Source of the DNA: GCA-020348445 sp965372465
GTDB lineage: Archaea > Thermoplasmatota > Thermoplasmata > GCA-020350865
Assembly (NCBI GenBank): GCA_965372465.1
Contig: CBDVCK010000234.1
Span: 1-6,155 of the forward strand
DNA: 6,155 bases
Direction of reading: 5' to 3'
How positions within the stretch are numbered: position 1 is the first letter of the stretch; every line of letters begins with the position of its first letter. The notes below the pieces were generated by a model. The model had not been told where the DNA came from. It was given only the letters and a program-made list of their open reading frames with translations, and ran no database searches. A program made the position numbers and the translations under genes. Positions 1-5,514 of the stretch are shown here, one piece after another.

Positions 1-369
1 GTTGCCTTGTCCAACAAACGGGATATACACCATGACCACGCAAAGGAATTAATGAAGGAATGTACGGAAGGTAAATTCGGAAGGCCGTATCTATCTGATT
101 ACATCTTTGATGAGACTTTGACCACGACATTTGTTAGAACGAAGAATCATAAGAAAAGCGTGGAATTGGGGGAGTTCATTTTGGGCTCGGAGATCGATAT
201 GATAAGGATTGATGAACAATGCTTCCAACAAGCCTGGGAGATTTACCCGAAAAACAAACTGAGTTTTACTGACTGTTCAACTCTCGCTTTGATGAGGTTA
301 TATGGAATCAATAGGTTATTGACCTTTGACAAGGAGCTTGAAAAGGTTGCAGGCAGTGGAGGCAATTGA
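1..369 (+). CDS. PIN-domain ribonuclease, VapC-like toxin (5' end outside window)
   Basis: This reading frame is open from the first base of the window, so the N-terminus is missing; the visible part is 122 residues. PIN domains are Mg2+-dependent RNases that use a cluster of acidic residues. Counting from the first visible codon, the family pattern is recognisable: VALSNKRDIHHDHA (the usual sequence just after the first catalytic Asp, which is off the edge), Glu38 in FDET, Asp91 in SFTDCSTLALM, and Asp110 in LLTFDKEL near the C-terminus. The remaining length fits a PIN protein of about 130-135 residues that lacks only its first few residues. An internal TTG at base 7 is not a credible start, because it would remove the first catalytic acid. 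VapC antitoxins usually lie just upstream, which is outside the window, and none is seen downstream. It could be a solitary PIN RNase. The PIN call is firm; toxin function is inferred. Confidence 0.85.
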   Translation, partial: VALSNKRDIHHDHAKELMKECTEGKFGRPYLSDYIFDETLTTTFVRTKNHKKSVELGEFILGSEIDMIRIDEQCFQQAWEIYPKNKLSFTDCSTLALMRLYGINRLLTFDKELEKVAGSGGN

Positions 370-499
370 TTAGGAAAAGGGTGGAGTTATCACACGAGCT
401 CGAATAGGAGCAATGTTTTCCGAGTTTTGATATCCAAAAGATTTAATTTTTCGTTAATTATTATCCTAAAAGGGCTTGGATTGATAAAATATATACTGT
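370..499. other. Intergenic stretch after PIN gene
   Basis: This is non-coding sequence between the PIN gene and the next small ORF. It contains a T5 tract (447-451) in AT-rich sequence that may end the PIN transcript, an 8-bp palindrome CGAGCTCG near 397, and at its right end the TATA-like element described separately. I see no RNA gene in it. Confidence 0.4.
486..496 (+). promoter_or_regulatory. TATA-like promoter element
   Basis: The sequence AAAATATATAC resembles an archaeal TATA box. A start site about 25 bases downstream would fall near 515, at the edge of the palindrome at 506-519. A second AT-rich candidate lies at 525-535 (TTTATTTATAC). The choice between them cannot be made from sequence alone. 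Confidence 0.4.
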
Positions 500-505
500 G
501 TGAGG

Positions 506-519
506 ACGGATGCATCCGT
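506..519. promoter_or_regulatory. Perfect 14-bp palindrome, possible operator
   Basis: ACGGATGCATCCGT is identical to its own reverse complement over 14 bases. It lies about 10 bases downstream of a TATA-like box and upstream of the short ORF at 584. That is where a dimeric repressor would block transcription start. The palindrome is seen directly; the operator role is inferred, and no regulator gene is visible nearby. Confidence 0.35.
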
Positions 520-583
520 TAATTTTTATTTATACGATTTAAATGCAAATCTTAATATTTTTTACAATGACAGAGGGGGCCAT

Positions 584-718
584 ATGAGCCTTGCAGTGCT
601 CTCAGAAACCACGGAGAAAAGAATCGCGTTCGATAATCTAAAAACACAGATTGTTTCGTTATTCAGGGAAAAGGATTATGAAGAGTATTTTTCCCCCGAT
701 ATTATTAACAAAAAGTAG
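584..718 (+). CDS. Short hypothetical protein (44 aa)
   Basis: The protein is small and charged, MSLAVLSETTEKRIAFDNLK... ending in SPDIINKK, and I do not recognise it. I chose the ATG at 584 because a purine-rich GAGGGGG (573-579) lies a few bases upstream. The same frame extends back to a GTG at 500, giving 72 aa. That extension is very AT-rich (Asn, Tyr, Phe, Leu codons), crosses the palindrome and the second TATA-like element, and reads more like promoter and leader than protein. There is no signal peptide, membrane segment or Cys motif. The C-terminal half (FDNLKTQIVSLFREKDYEEYF) could form an amphipathic helix. It ends 7 bases before the 3' end of the convergent gene at 726. Whether it is expressed is uncertain. 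Confidence 0.4.
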   Translation: MSLAVLSETTEKRIAFDNLKTQIVSLFREKDYEEYFSPDIINKK

Positions 719-725
719 GAAATCT

Positions 726-1355
726 TCAATCAAGCATTTTTATCCTGTAAATGAAGGCGTCCTTCTCCTTTAAGGCTGCAAGCTCCCCATCGCTTGAACT
801 CTCCTTTATCATACCGGTATGGACACCTTCCAGATAATAGAAGAGCTCAATAGACTCCTCGCGCTTTTTCCAGGTTGCCACAAGGGTATCACCTTCTGTT
901 TCAAGTGTGGTCTCGCAGTTTCTGAATATGGCACTCGGGGTCTTGAGGTTATGGTAGAATTCGTCTATGACCTGAGACAGCTCCTTATGCGGGTCCAGGT
1001 AGTGATACGGGCTGTCCGCCTCGTTTGGTCCCGTATAAAGATAAAAACCCACCTCATGGCTCCTTGGGGTTCTTTTCTCCTCGCTTACAATCTTTTTATC
1101 CTCGAGGTTGTTTTCTATGATCTGCAGCAAAATGACAAAGGATTTTGCAGGATAATAGGAGGGTACATAGGGATATTGTTCGGCAATATTTTGGTGGGTT
1201 GTGTTCATAAAGGTCTCTCTTATGTTAAGGCTCCCCAATTTGCCCTTTTTATTTCTGACATACCCCAACGCTTTTCGGAACGCATAATTATGCACTTTTG
1301 GCTCAGACATCCATTTATATGTATAGCACTCCCAACATATATCTTTTTTCAACAA
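726..1355 (-). CDS. Hypothetical protein, unrecognised family
   Basis: This is a soluble, charged protein of up to 209 aa that I cannot assign. It has no membrane segment, signal peptide or recognised nucleotide-binding motif. The middle is rich in Tyr and Pro (EQYPYVPSYYPAKSF, then VGFYLYTGPNEADSPYHYLDP). The C-terminal half looks like alternating beta strands (ETEGDTLVATWKKREESIELFYYLEG). The start is uncertain. The longest form begins with TTG at 1355 and contains a CxxC (ICWEC), but no ribosome-binding site precedes it. An ATG at 1310 would give 194 aa beginning MSEPKVHNYAF, and it fits a TATA-like box at 1364-1373 with transcription starting near 1340. It is separated from mptD by a T5 tract and its own promoter candidate, so it is probably transcribed alone. 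A 201-aa frame on the opposite strand has poor composition, so I take the minus strand as real. Confidence 0.6.
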   Translation of the reverse strand: MLKKDICWECYTYKWMSEPKVHNYAFRKALGYVRNKKGKLGSLNIRETFMNTTHQNIAEQYPYVPSYYPAKSFVILLQIIENNLEDKKIVSEEKRTPRSHEVGFYLYTGPNEADSPYHYLDPHKELSQVIDEFYHNLKTPSAIFRNCETTLETEGDTLVATWKKREESIELFYYLEGVHTGMIKESSSDGELAALKEKDAFIYRIKMLD

Positions 1356-1363
1356 TCTGGGGG

Positions 1364-1373
1364 ATTATATGTT
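1364..1373 (-). promoter_or_regulatory. TATA-like box for the 726-1355 gene
   Basis: On the minus strand the sequence reads AACATATAAT, in the gap after mptD. Transcription would begin about 25 bases further on, near 1340. That lies inside the longest form of the downstream ORF and favours the internal ATG at 1310 as its start. Confidence 0.35.
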
Positions 1374-1381
1374 AATTCATT

Positions 1382-1386
1382 AAAAA
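1382..1386 (-). terminator. T5 tract after mptD
   Basis: A run of five T on the minus strand begins about six bases after the mptD stop codon. Short oligo-T tracts without a stable hairpin are the usual intrinsic termination signal in archaea. A promoter-like element follows at once, which supports a transcription boundary here. Confidence 0.3.
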
Positions 1387-1391
1387 CCTAT

Positions 1392-1763
1392 TTAGCCTCT
1401 TTTAACTTCCTTTACATACATTAAGGGGTAGTCCATCTCGGAAATGTGCTTCATCTCGCAGATCACCTCTACATCCCGAAATTTAACCACGAGGTTCACA
1501 TCCAGCATATCCCCGGTTAGTGTCAGATAATCGAATTCACTGCTCTTTTCTCTCAATTTGCTTCTGTCAATCTTTACTTTTGCATCCTTGACAAAGGGCT
1601 GCACCTTTGCTCCTTCGGAAATTGACTTTTCCATAACCTCCACATTGTTCTGGCTTATGGGAGCACCAATAAATTGATGATAAACTGTGCCCAGTTTTAT
1701 TCCAGCTTCAAAGGCCGCTCTTTCTGAATCCGTGCAGTTGAAATATCTATCGGCAGCATTCAT
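1392..1763 (-). CDS. mptD: Dihydroneopterin aldolase, archaeal MptD family (DUF372)
   Basis: The predicted reaction is cleavage of 7,8-dihydroneopterin to 6-hydroxymethyl-7,8-dihydropterin and glycolaldehyde, a pterin step toward methanopterin- or folate-type cofactors in the cytoplasm. The protein matches the small archaeal family represented by MJ1585, as recalled without a search: an N-terminal block DSERAAFEAGIKLGTVYHQF, a central VQPFV, an LTGDMLDVNLVV stretch, and the C-terminal signature EMDYPLMYV. With the start used here, Glu19, His29 and Gln55 keep the spacing of residues I recall as important in MJ1585. The length, 123 aa, is normal for the family. I chose the ATG at 1763 because GGTGAT (1773-1768) sits four bases upstream; GTG 1772 and ATG 1769 are in-frame alternatives. 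The start overlaps the end of the synthase gene upstream, so the two are translationally coupled, last in the asd-assA-mptD unit. Confidence 0.82.
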   Translation of the reverse strand: MNAADRYFNCTDSERAAFEAGIKLGTVYHQFIGAPISQNNVEVMEKSISEGAKVQPFVKDAKVKIDRSKLREKSSEFDYLTLTGDMLDVNLVVKFRDVEVICEMKHISEMDYPLMYVKEVKRG

Positions 1764-2460
1764 TTTCATCACCTGAATACTTTGATGCGTAGTATGGCCC
1801 TAAAACTACATAAACAATTGCCAGGGTCAATACGAACATAGAGATAAGAGGGGAGACTTCGCTTTGAGCCCAAATTGCCAAAACACCCATTGCAATGACA
1901 GAACCTGCAATTCCCCCGAGAATCCCCTTGAGTTTGGGATATTGGATTTTTGATATCATAACCAGTGCTATTATTATGGTCATAAAAAGTACTGTAAATT
2001 GATTGGTAAAGACCTCGGCAGTCATGACAATGACAACTGCTGCTCCAGGTGTTGGAAGGCCAATGAAATTATTAAATTTATGCTCCTTTTCAATGAACCT
2101 TGCAAGCCTCATTATTCCAAGGAGCACAACAAGCATGCTTGCAGTAACGACAAGTGCGTTTTCTATACTCTGAAAACTTGATCCTTTTTCCACATCGTAG
2201 TACAATCCGTATAACAGAATAGAGGGAGCAAAGCAGAAGGTCACCATATCTGCAATTGAATCCATATATACTCCGTGGCGCTTGTTTCTTTTGAAATACC
2301 TGGCCAAAATACCGTCCACCCCGTCAATCAGGACACCTGACAAGATGAGAGCCATTGCATATTTGAACTCGCCGTCAATGACGTACATTATTGCCAAGAG
2401 GCCCACGAAGCCGTTTGCCAGGGTGACAAAATCTGCCAAAGCATCCTTCTCAATCTTCAT
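1747..2460 (-). CDS. pssA: CDP-archaeol:serine archaetidyltransferase (archaetidylserine synthase; CDP-alcohol phosphatidyltransferase family)
   Basis: This integral membrane enzyme should transfer L-serine onto CDP-archaeol, releasing CMP and making archaetidylserine. The full family signature is present: Asp46-x2-Asp49-Gly50-x2-Ala53-Arg54-x8-Gly63-x3-Asp67-x3-Asp71, whose aspartates bind two metal ions and the CDP moiety. An N-terminal TLANGFVG stretch and about six further hydrophobic segments fit the six-helix fold. The length of 237 aa is typical. Serine as substrate is inferred from the decarboxylase gene directly upstream, which overlaps it by 11 bases; inositol phosphate or glycerol phosphate transferases share the same signature. 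The start ATG at 2460 follows an AGGTGAG ribosome-binding site about six bases upstream. Its 3' end overlaps mptD. In archaea this gene may also be called assA. Confidence 0.88.
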   Translation of the reverse strand: MKIEKDALADFVTLANGFVGLLAIMYVIDGEFKYAMALILSGVLIDGVDGILARYFKRNKRHGVYMDSIADMVTFCFAPSILLYGLYYDVEKGSSFQSIENALVVTASMLVVLLGIMRLARFIEKEHKFNNFIGLPTPGAAVVIVMTAEVFTNQFTVLFMTIIIALVMISKIQYPKLKGILGGIAGSVIAMGVLAIWAQSEVSPLISMFVLTLAIVYVVLGPYYASKYSGDENECCR

Positions 2461-3067
2461 TTTCGCTCACCTGTGCCAGACTGCTTGCTGCCGCCTTTAC
2501 CTTTGAGCCTACAGCTGCGTTCACCTTAACTTGCTTATTCGGAAGGATGAGGTCCACTCTAGAGCCGAATCTTATCATGCCGATTCTCTGCCCCTTTGAT
2601 ACAATATCACCTTCTTTAATATATGTGACGATTCTTCTTGCAAAGGCTCCCGCTATCTGGATAACACCAATTGTGCCGTGGTTTGTCTCTATCTCGGTTA
2701 TAAGGCGTTCATTTGCTCCGGAATCCTTTTTGAATGCGGGTCTGTGTCCTCCGGGTTTATGTTCTATTCTCAGGACCTTCCCCTCCAGAGGTGCCCTGTT
2801 GACGTGAACGTTCTGAATGCCCATGACAATGGATATTCTAATATTATCTGTCCCCTCATGGATTTCAGATATATATCCGTCGGCAGGCGAGACTATGCCT
2901 TCCCCCGCCTTTCTTTCAGGGTCCCTGAAGAAGATTATGAAAAACAGGGTGATTACAAGGAGTAAAACCAGGAGTGGAATTACAAGAACCACAATAAAGA
3001 TCAAAGCCAGTATAATTGGGACCAATATCAATAGAATCGAACCTTTGGCAAACATACCTTCCTGCAT
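2450..3067 (-). CDS. asd: Archaetidylserine decarboxylase proenzyme (phosphatidylserine decarboxylase family, pyruvoyl-dependent)
   Basis: The product decarboxylates archaetidylserine to archaetidylethanolamine at the membrane. The N-terminus carries a long hydrophobic stretch (about residues 10-47), enough for two membrane passes, ending in FFRDPER. The catalytic part follows: SPADG with Asp63, VHVNRAP with His88, GGHRPAFKKDSGANERL, and RFGSRVDLILP. By analogy with the family, the proenzyme cuts itself between Gly168 and Ser169, and Ser169 becomes the pyruvoyl group, giving a beta chain of about 168 residues and an alpha chain of 37. The short length (205 aa) fits the archaeal/short class rather than the long E. 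coli type. The first ATG at 3067 has no ribosome-binding site. ATG 3055 lies about 25 bases after a TATA-like box and may be a leaderless start, giving 201 aa. It is first gene of the asd-pssA-mptD unit. Confidence 0.9.
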   Translation of the reverse strand: MQEGMFAKGSILLILVPIILALIFIVVLVIPLLVLLLVITLFFIIFFRDPERKAGEGIVSPADGYISEIHEGTDNIRISIVMGIQNVHVNRAPLEGKVLRIEHKPGGHRPAFKKDSGANERLITEIETNHGTIGVIQIAGAFARRIVTYIKEGDIVSKGQRIGMIRFGSRVDLILPNKQVKVNAAVGSKVKAAASSLAQVSENED

Positions 3068-3076
3068 TCATGTATG

Positions 3077-3084
3077 AAATAAAG
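3077..3084 (-). promoter_or_regulatory. TATA-like box for the asd-pssA-mptD unit
   Basis: On the minus strand the sequence is CTTTATTT, preceded by an A-rich stretch, in the 50-base gap between cbf5 and asd. Its centre is about 25 bases before the ATG at 3055, the spacing expected for a transcript that begins at or next to that start codon. Confidence 0.45.
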
Positions 3085-3112
3085 TTTTTTGCGTGGAATT
3101 CAAAGAAGGTTG

Positions 3113-3117
3113 AAAAA
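3113..3117 (-). terminator. T5 tract immediately after cbf5
   Basis: Five T residues follow the cbf5 stop codon directly on the minus strand. Archaeal transcription often stops at such tracts. A new promoter-like element 30 bases further on fits a transcript boundary here, though read-through into asd is possible. Confidence 0.3.
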
Positions 3118-4104
3118 TCACCTGCTTCTCCACAACTTGGGATAAGTCCCAGGAGCCATGAGCACTCTTTCGGTCTTTACAGCGATGCCCTTATCCTTTT
3201 CCAAGATAGCAACTGAGGTCAAATGCGATTTTCCCAGGGCGATTCCCTCGCCCTTTTGGCTTAATATGGCTACTGTATCTCCCTTTTTTATTTCACTGTC
3301 CAGCTCCACAATTCCCGGGAGTGCAAGGTTGGCTCCGTGGCAGAGGGCATCAACTGCAGAATCCTTTACCACTATCTTTGGAAGATGGTCCAAAAGCCTC
3401 TCCACTGGTAAAATCACCTTTCGAAGCTCAGTTTCCATACCATCCTCTTTCCAAAACACATAGGCATCCTTGAGGTCATGCAAGGAAACAGTCTGTTCTT
3501 CGACAAAGCCAGCAGCCTTTGTTCTTCTAAGCTCCAGCATATGAGCTCCAATGCCAAGTGCGTCTCCAATGTCATGACACAGGGTCCGAATATAGGTTCC
3601 CGACTCGCAGCCAACCTTGAAAAGCACCAACCTCTTCTCAATCTCCAAAAGCTCGAGATAGTAAATCTCCCTGATCCGCAATTCCCTTTTTACTGCTGAA
3701 CGAACAGGGGGGGTCTGGTAGATATTTCCTGTGAATTCCGAAAATATCTGCGCAATCTCCTCTTTTTGGACGTCGCTGTGAAGACGCATGATGCCCACAT
3801 ATTCCTTTCCTCCGATATGTATTGTCGCCACCGCATTTGTTGCACTTCCCAATGTAACCGGTAAAAGTCCTGTTACCCTGGGATCCAGTGTGCCTCCATG
3901 GCCTGCTTTGGGAATCCCCAATATATCCTTCACCCAGGCCGATACCTGATGGCTTGTTGGACCCCGCGGTTTATCCAAAAGTATGACACCTGATTTACAC
4001 AAGTCTTCAATGCTTCTTTCTTCAGGAGGCATACCGTATTTACTTGTGGTCAGGGATGTGGCCTTTTCCAATCTCTTCCTTTTTACCCTCTCCTGCGGAA
4101 GCAT
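3118..4104 (-). CDS. cbf5: rRNA pseudouridine synthase Cbf5/dyskerin (box H/ACA RNP catalytic subunit)
   Basis: Cbf5 isomerises uridines to pseudouridine in rRNA under box H/ACA guide RNAs, with Nop10, Gar1 and L7Ae, and can act on tRNA U55 in archaea. The TruB-type domain (about residues 35-235) shows LLDKPRGPTSHQV, the catalytic loop GGTLDPRVTG with Asp74 as nucleophile, Tyr102 in GGKEYVG, and GTYIRTL with Arg173. A PUA domain follows (about 241-317; LPKIVVKDSAVDALCHGANL onward) and reaches IAVKTERVLM. The 34-residue basic N-terminal extension ahead of the domain is normal for Cbf5 and absent in bacterial TruB. The length of 328 aa is normal. The start ATG lies 2 bases after the cmk stop, with AAGGTG about five bases upstream. 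No ribosomal protein gene intervenes between cmk and cbf5. The identification is secure. Confidence 0.95.
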   Translation of the reverse strand: MLPQERVKRKRLEKATSLTTSKYGMPPEERSIEDLCKSGVILLDKPRGPTSHQVSAWVKDILGIPKAGHGGTLDPRVTGLLPVTLGSATNAVATIHIGGKEYVGIMRLHSDVQKEEIAQIFSEFTGNIYQTPPVRSAVKRELRIREIYYLELLEIEKRLVLFKVGCESGTYIRTLCHDIGDALGIGAHMLELRRTKAAGFVEEQTVSLHDLKDAYVFWKEDGMETELRKVILPVERLLDHLPKIVVKDSAVDALCHGANLALPGIVELDSEIKKGDTVAILSQKGEGIALGKSHLTSVAILEKDKGIAVKTERVLMAPGTYPKLWRSR

Positions 4105-4106
4105 GA

Positions 4107-4631
4107 CTACACCTTGAGTTTATCCAGTATAAGGTCCACAACTTCCTCGGCTGATAACTTTGAAGTATCCACAACGAGATCATACAGGGTACTGTCATCA
4201 TAAATTACCCCGTATATTTCCCTGTATCTCTCTTTTTCGCACTGCTCCCGTTTTTGGATGCGATTTTTCACATCCTTTATATCGCCTCCGTCCCTTCCCG
4301 TAATCCTTCTTGCGCGCTCCTCTATCTCTGCATCTAGCCAGATCTTGAATGCCGGGATTTTATGTTGCGTAAGCATGATGCCTGCCAATCTGCCTTCCAG
4401 GATCATATCGCCTTTTTCTGCAATTTTGACGATCTTCTCATCCAGGGCCCTGTCAATGGAGTGGTCATTTGAGGCTATTTCCCCGAATTCAGCCAATGTG
4501 TATCCCTTCTCTTTTGCCAAAGAGCGGAAGATCTCACCAACAACAACAAGCTCTTTTTCGAGTTTCTCGGAAAGCTTTCGAGCAACTGTAGTCTTGCCGC
4601 TTCCCGGTGGTCCTCCTAAAGTGACTATCAT
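4107..4631 (-). CDS. cmk: Cytidylate kinase, archaeal short form
   Basis: The enzyme phosphorylates CMP and dCMP with ATP in pyrimidine nucleotide metabolism. At residues 6-15 there is a P-loop, GGPPGSGKTT. Further family features are VVGEIFRSLA (NMP-binding side), ASNDHSIDRALD, EGRLAG at 79-84, and an Arg-rich lid region (ERARRITGRDGGD, 105-117). The length of 174 aa fits the compact archaeal CMK rather than the ~225-aa bacterial form. The frame stays open upstream to 4778, but that extension lies inside the neighbouring membrane-protein gene. The ATG at 4631 begins directly with the expected MIVTLGGPPGSGK and has GGAG about eight bases upstream. It starts one base after the stop of the DUF106 gene and ends two bases before cbf5, so the three are co-transcribed. 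Adenylate kinase is a weaker alternative; the neighbours support CMK. Confidence 0.93.
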   Translation of the reverse strand: MIVTLGGPPGSGKTTVARKLSEKLEKELVVVGEIFRSLAKEKGYTLAEFGEIASNDHSIDRALDEKIVKIAEKGDMILEGRLAGIMLTQHKIPAFKIWLDAEIEERARRITGRDGGDIKDVKNRIQKREQCEKERYREIYGVIYDDSTLYDLVVDTSKLSAEEVVDLILDKLKV

Positions 4632-4632
4632 C

Positions 4633-5289
4633 CTAAATACTCCTTTCCTCTGGGAGTGCTGCAATTTCCTCCCTGAATTTGTACAGTTTGAGCACCCTTT
4701 GAAAAACCTGGCTGAAAGGTATGGAGAGAAGGGAATATAAGACGATCCAGTTGGGGAAGAAGCACACCTGACCGACATTCAGTTTGACCTTTGATGCCCA
4801 GGGAACGGATATTGTATCAATAGGCAGCTGGTTCATGAATACACTGAGCCAGATAAATATTGGGATAACGAATATCATGGTCACTGGCATGATCCTGAAT
4901 TGATTGGATGACAGTTTCATGCTCATTTTCATGATTTCCGGCTGCTTTTCCTGAAGCTTCGCCAGTTTTGCAGCATTGTTTGAGAGCCTTGCATCCTTCA
5001 TCTCCTTGTTGAACTCGGACTGGATTTTCTGGATCTTGGCAATCTCCATCCAGTCTGTGGTGAAGTGTCTTACAAGGGTTGAAAACGTAAGTGACATAAG
5101 ACCTGCAAGAAATAAAGTGATTACAGGAAACTTGAGATCAAAGCCCAAAACAGGTGTCATAACCGGATTTAGGGCATTACCGATTCCCTTTCTCACATTT
5201 GGGTCCAGCATTATGAGCATCATCATCAAAAAGACCATCATCATGAGCATTGGTGATGTGGCTTGTTTTGGCTTTTCATCCTCTGCCAT
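4633..5289 (-). CDS. DUF106 / EMC3-TMCO1 family membrane protein (Oxa1/YidC superfamily)
   Basis: This is a predicted membrane-protein insertase or chaperone of the archaeal Oxa1-like group, related to eukaryotic EMC3 and TMCO1 and commonly found beside secY, adk and cmk. A short hydrophilic N-terminus is followed by a Met-rich membrane segment (about 13-28), a second segment (55-73), a long charged coiled-coil hairpin on the cytoplasmic side (about 80-128; IQKIQSEFNKEMKDARLSNN...KLQEKQPEI), then two more segments (131-152 and 180-197). The coiled coil between segments and the FNKEMK motif are typical. The ATG at 5289 has GAGGT about eight bases upstream. It is the first gene of a unit with cmk and cbf5. 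The molecular function in archaea is inferred from the superfamily. Confidence 0.88.
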   Translation of the reverse strand: MAEDEKPKQATSPMLMMMVFLMMMLIMLDPNVRKGIGNALNPVMTPVLGFDLKFPVITLFLAGLMSLTFSTLVRHFTTDWMEIAKIQKIQSEFNKEMKDARLSNNAAKLAKLQEKQPEIMKMSMKLSSNQFRIMPVTMIFVIPIFIWLSVFMNQLPIDTISVPWASKVKLNVGQVCFFPNWIVLYSLLSIPFSQVFQRVLKLYKFREEIAALPEERSI

Positions 5290-5339
5290 AATTTGTACCT
5301 CTTATCCCTGTCTTGGATTGTTTGGGAATACATTGATTT

Positions 5340-5350
5340 GAATATAAAGT
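5340..5350 (-). promoter_or_regulatory. TATA box for the DUF106-cmk-cbf5 operon
   Basis: The minus-strand sequence ACTTTATATTC is a good archaeal TATA box with a purine-rich GGCAAA just upstream as a possible BRE. The predicted start site near 5318-5320 leaves a leader of roughly 30 bases before the first ATG, which does carry a ribosome-binding site. Confidence 0.55.
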
Positions 5351-5391
5351 TTGCCGAGAAGCCGATTATAGCTCTGCAGATAGCAAAAATG

Positions 5392-5400
5392 TTATTAAAA
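5392..5400 (+). promoter_or_regulatory. TATA-like element upstream of the tRNA region
   Basis: TTATTAAAA follows an A-rich GCAAAAATG that could serve as BRE. A start site near 5420 would lie about 15 bases before the partial tRNA copy at 5437 and about 95 bases before the complete tRNA. I see no comparable AT-rich box between 5459 and 5514, so this is the best candidate promoter for the tRNA. Confidence 0.4.
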
Positions 5401-5436
5401 GGCAGACTATTAGGTTGTTGGCCCAGCTTTCAATAT

Positions 5437-5458
5437 GCCGAGGTGGCCCAGCCTGGTA
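5437..5458 (+). repeat. 22-nt direct copy of the tRNA-Ser 5' end (tRNA fragment)
   Basis: These 22 bases are identical to positions 5515-5536, the first 22 bases of the tRNA (acceptor 5' strand, D-stem and most of the D-loop). The preceding T also matches. The two sequences diverge right after GGTA. The following 56 bases (5459-5514) contain no anticodon arm, T-arm or 3' acceptor strand, so this is a fragment and not a second tRNA. They do contain a possible hairpin built on ACCT-TTT-AGGT (about 5470-5480). Confidence 0.85.
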
Positions 5459-5514
5459 CTGTGTGGCAACCTTTTAGGTCCCCACTGGGTACCCGCCTGG
5501 TCCGCTATCACGTT

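Noticed and set aside
413..430. Five-codon ORF ATG TTT TCC GAG TTT TGA after AGGAG
   Set aside because: It is too short to support, the spacing to the purine-rich motif is poor, and nothing downstream suggests a leader peptide.
819..1424. Open frame of about 200 codons on the plus strand
   Set aside because: It lies antisense to the 726-1355 gene and runs into mptD. Its translation is a hydrophobic, Cys/Phe/Leu-rich jumble with no family features, whereas the minus strand gives a balanced, charged protein.
4258..4740. Plus-strand open frame of 160 codons opposite cmk
   Set aside because: cmk on the minus strand has a clear P-loop and family motifs. The plus-strand product is Ser/Pro/Phe-rich, as antisense shadows usually are.
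4632..4778. Upstream extension of cmk by 49 codons
   Set aside because: It lies inside the well-supported DUF106 gene, and the conserved N-terminus MIVTLGGPPGSGK begins exactly at the internal ATG with a ribosome-binding site.
5351..5358. TTGCCGAG as a further copy of the tRNA 5' end
   Set aside because: Only eight bases match the sequence at 5513-5520, and they form part of the upstream element of the DUF106 promoter on the other strand; chance is sufficient.
5437..5514. A second, complete tRNA starting at the 22-nt copy
   Set aside because: Beyond the D-loop there is no anticodon arm, T-arm or matching CCTCGGC before the next tRNA begins.
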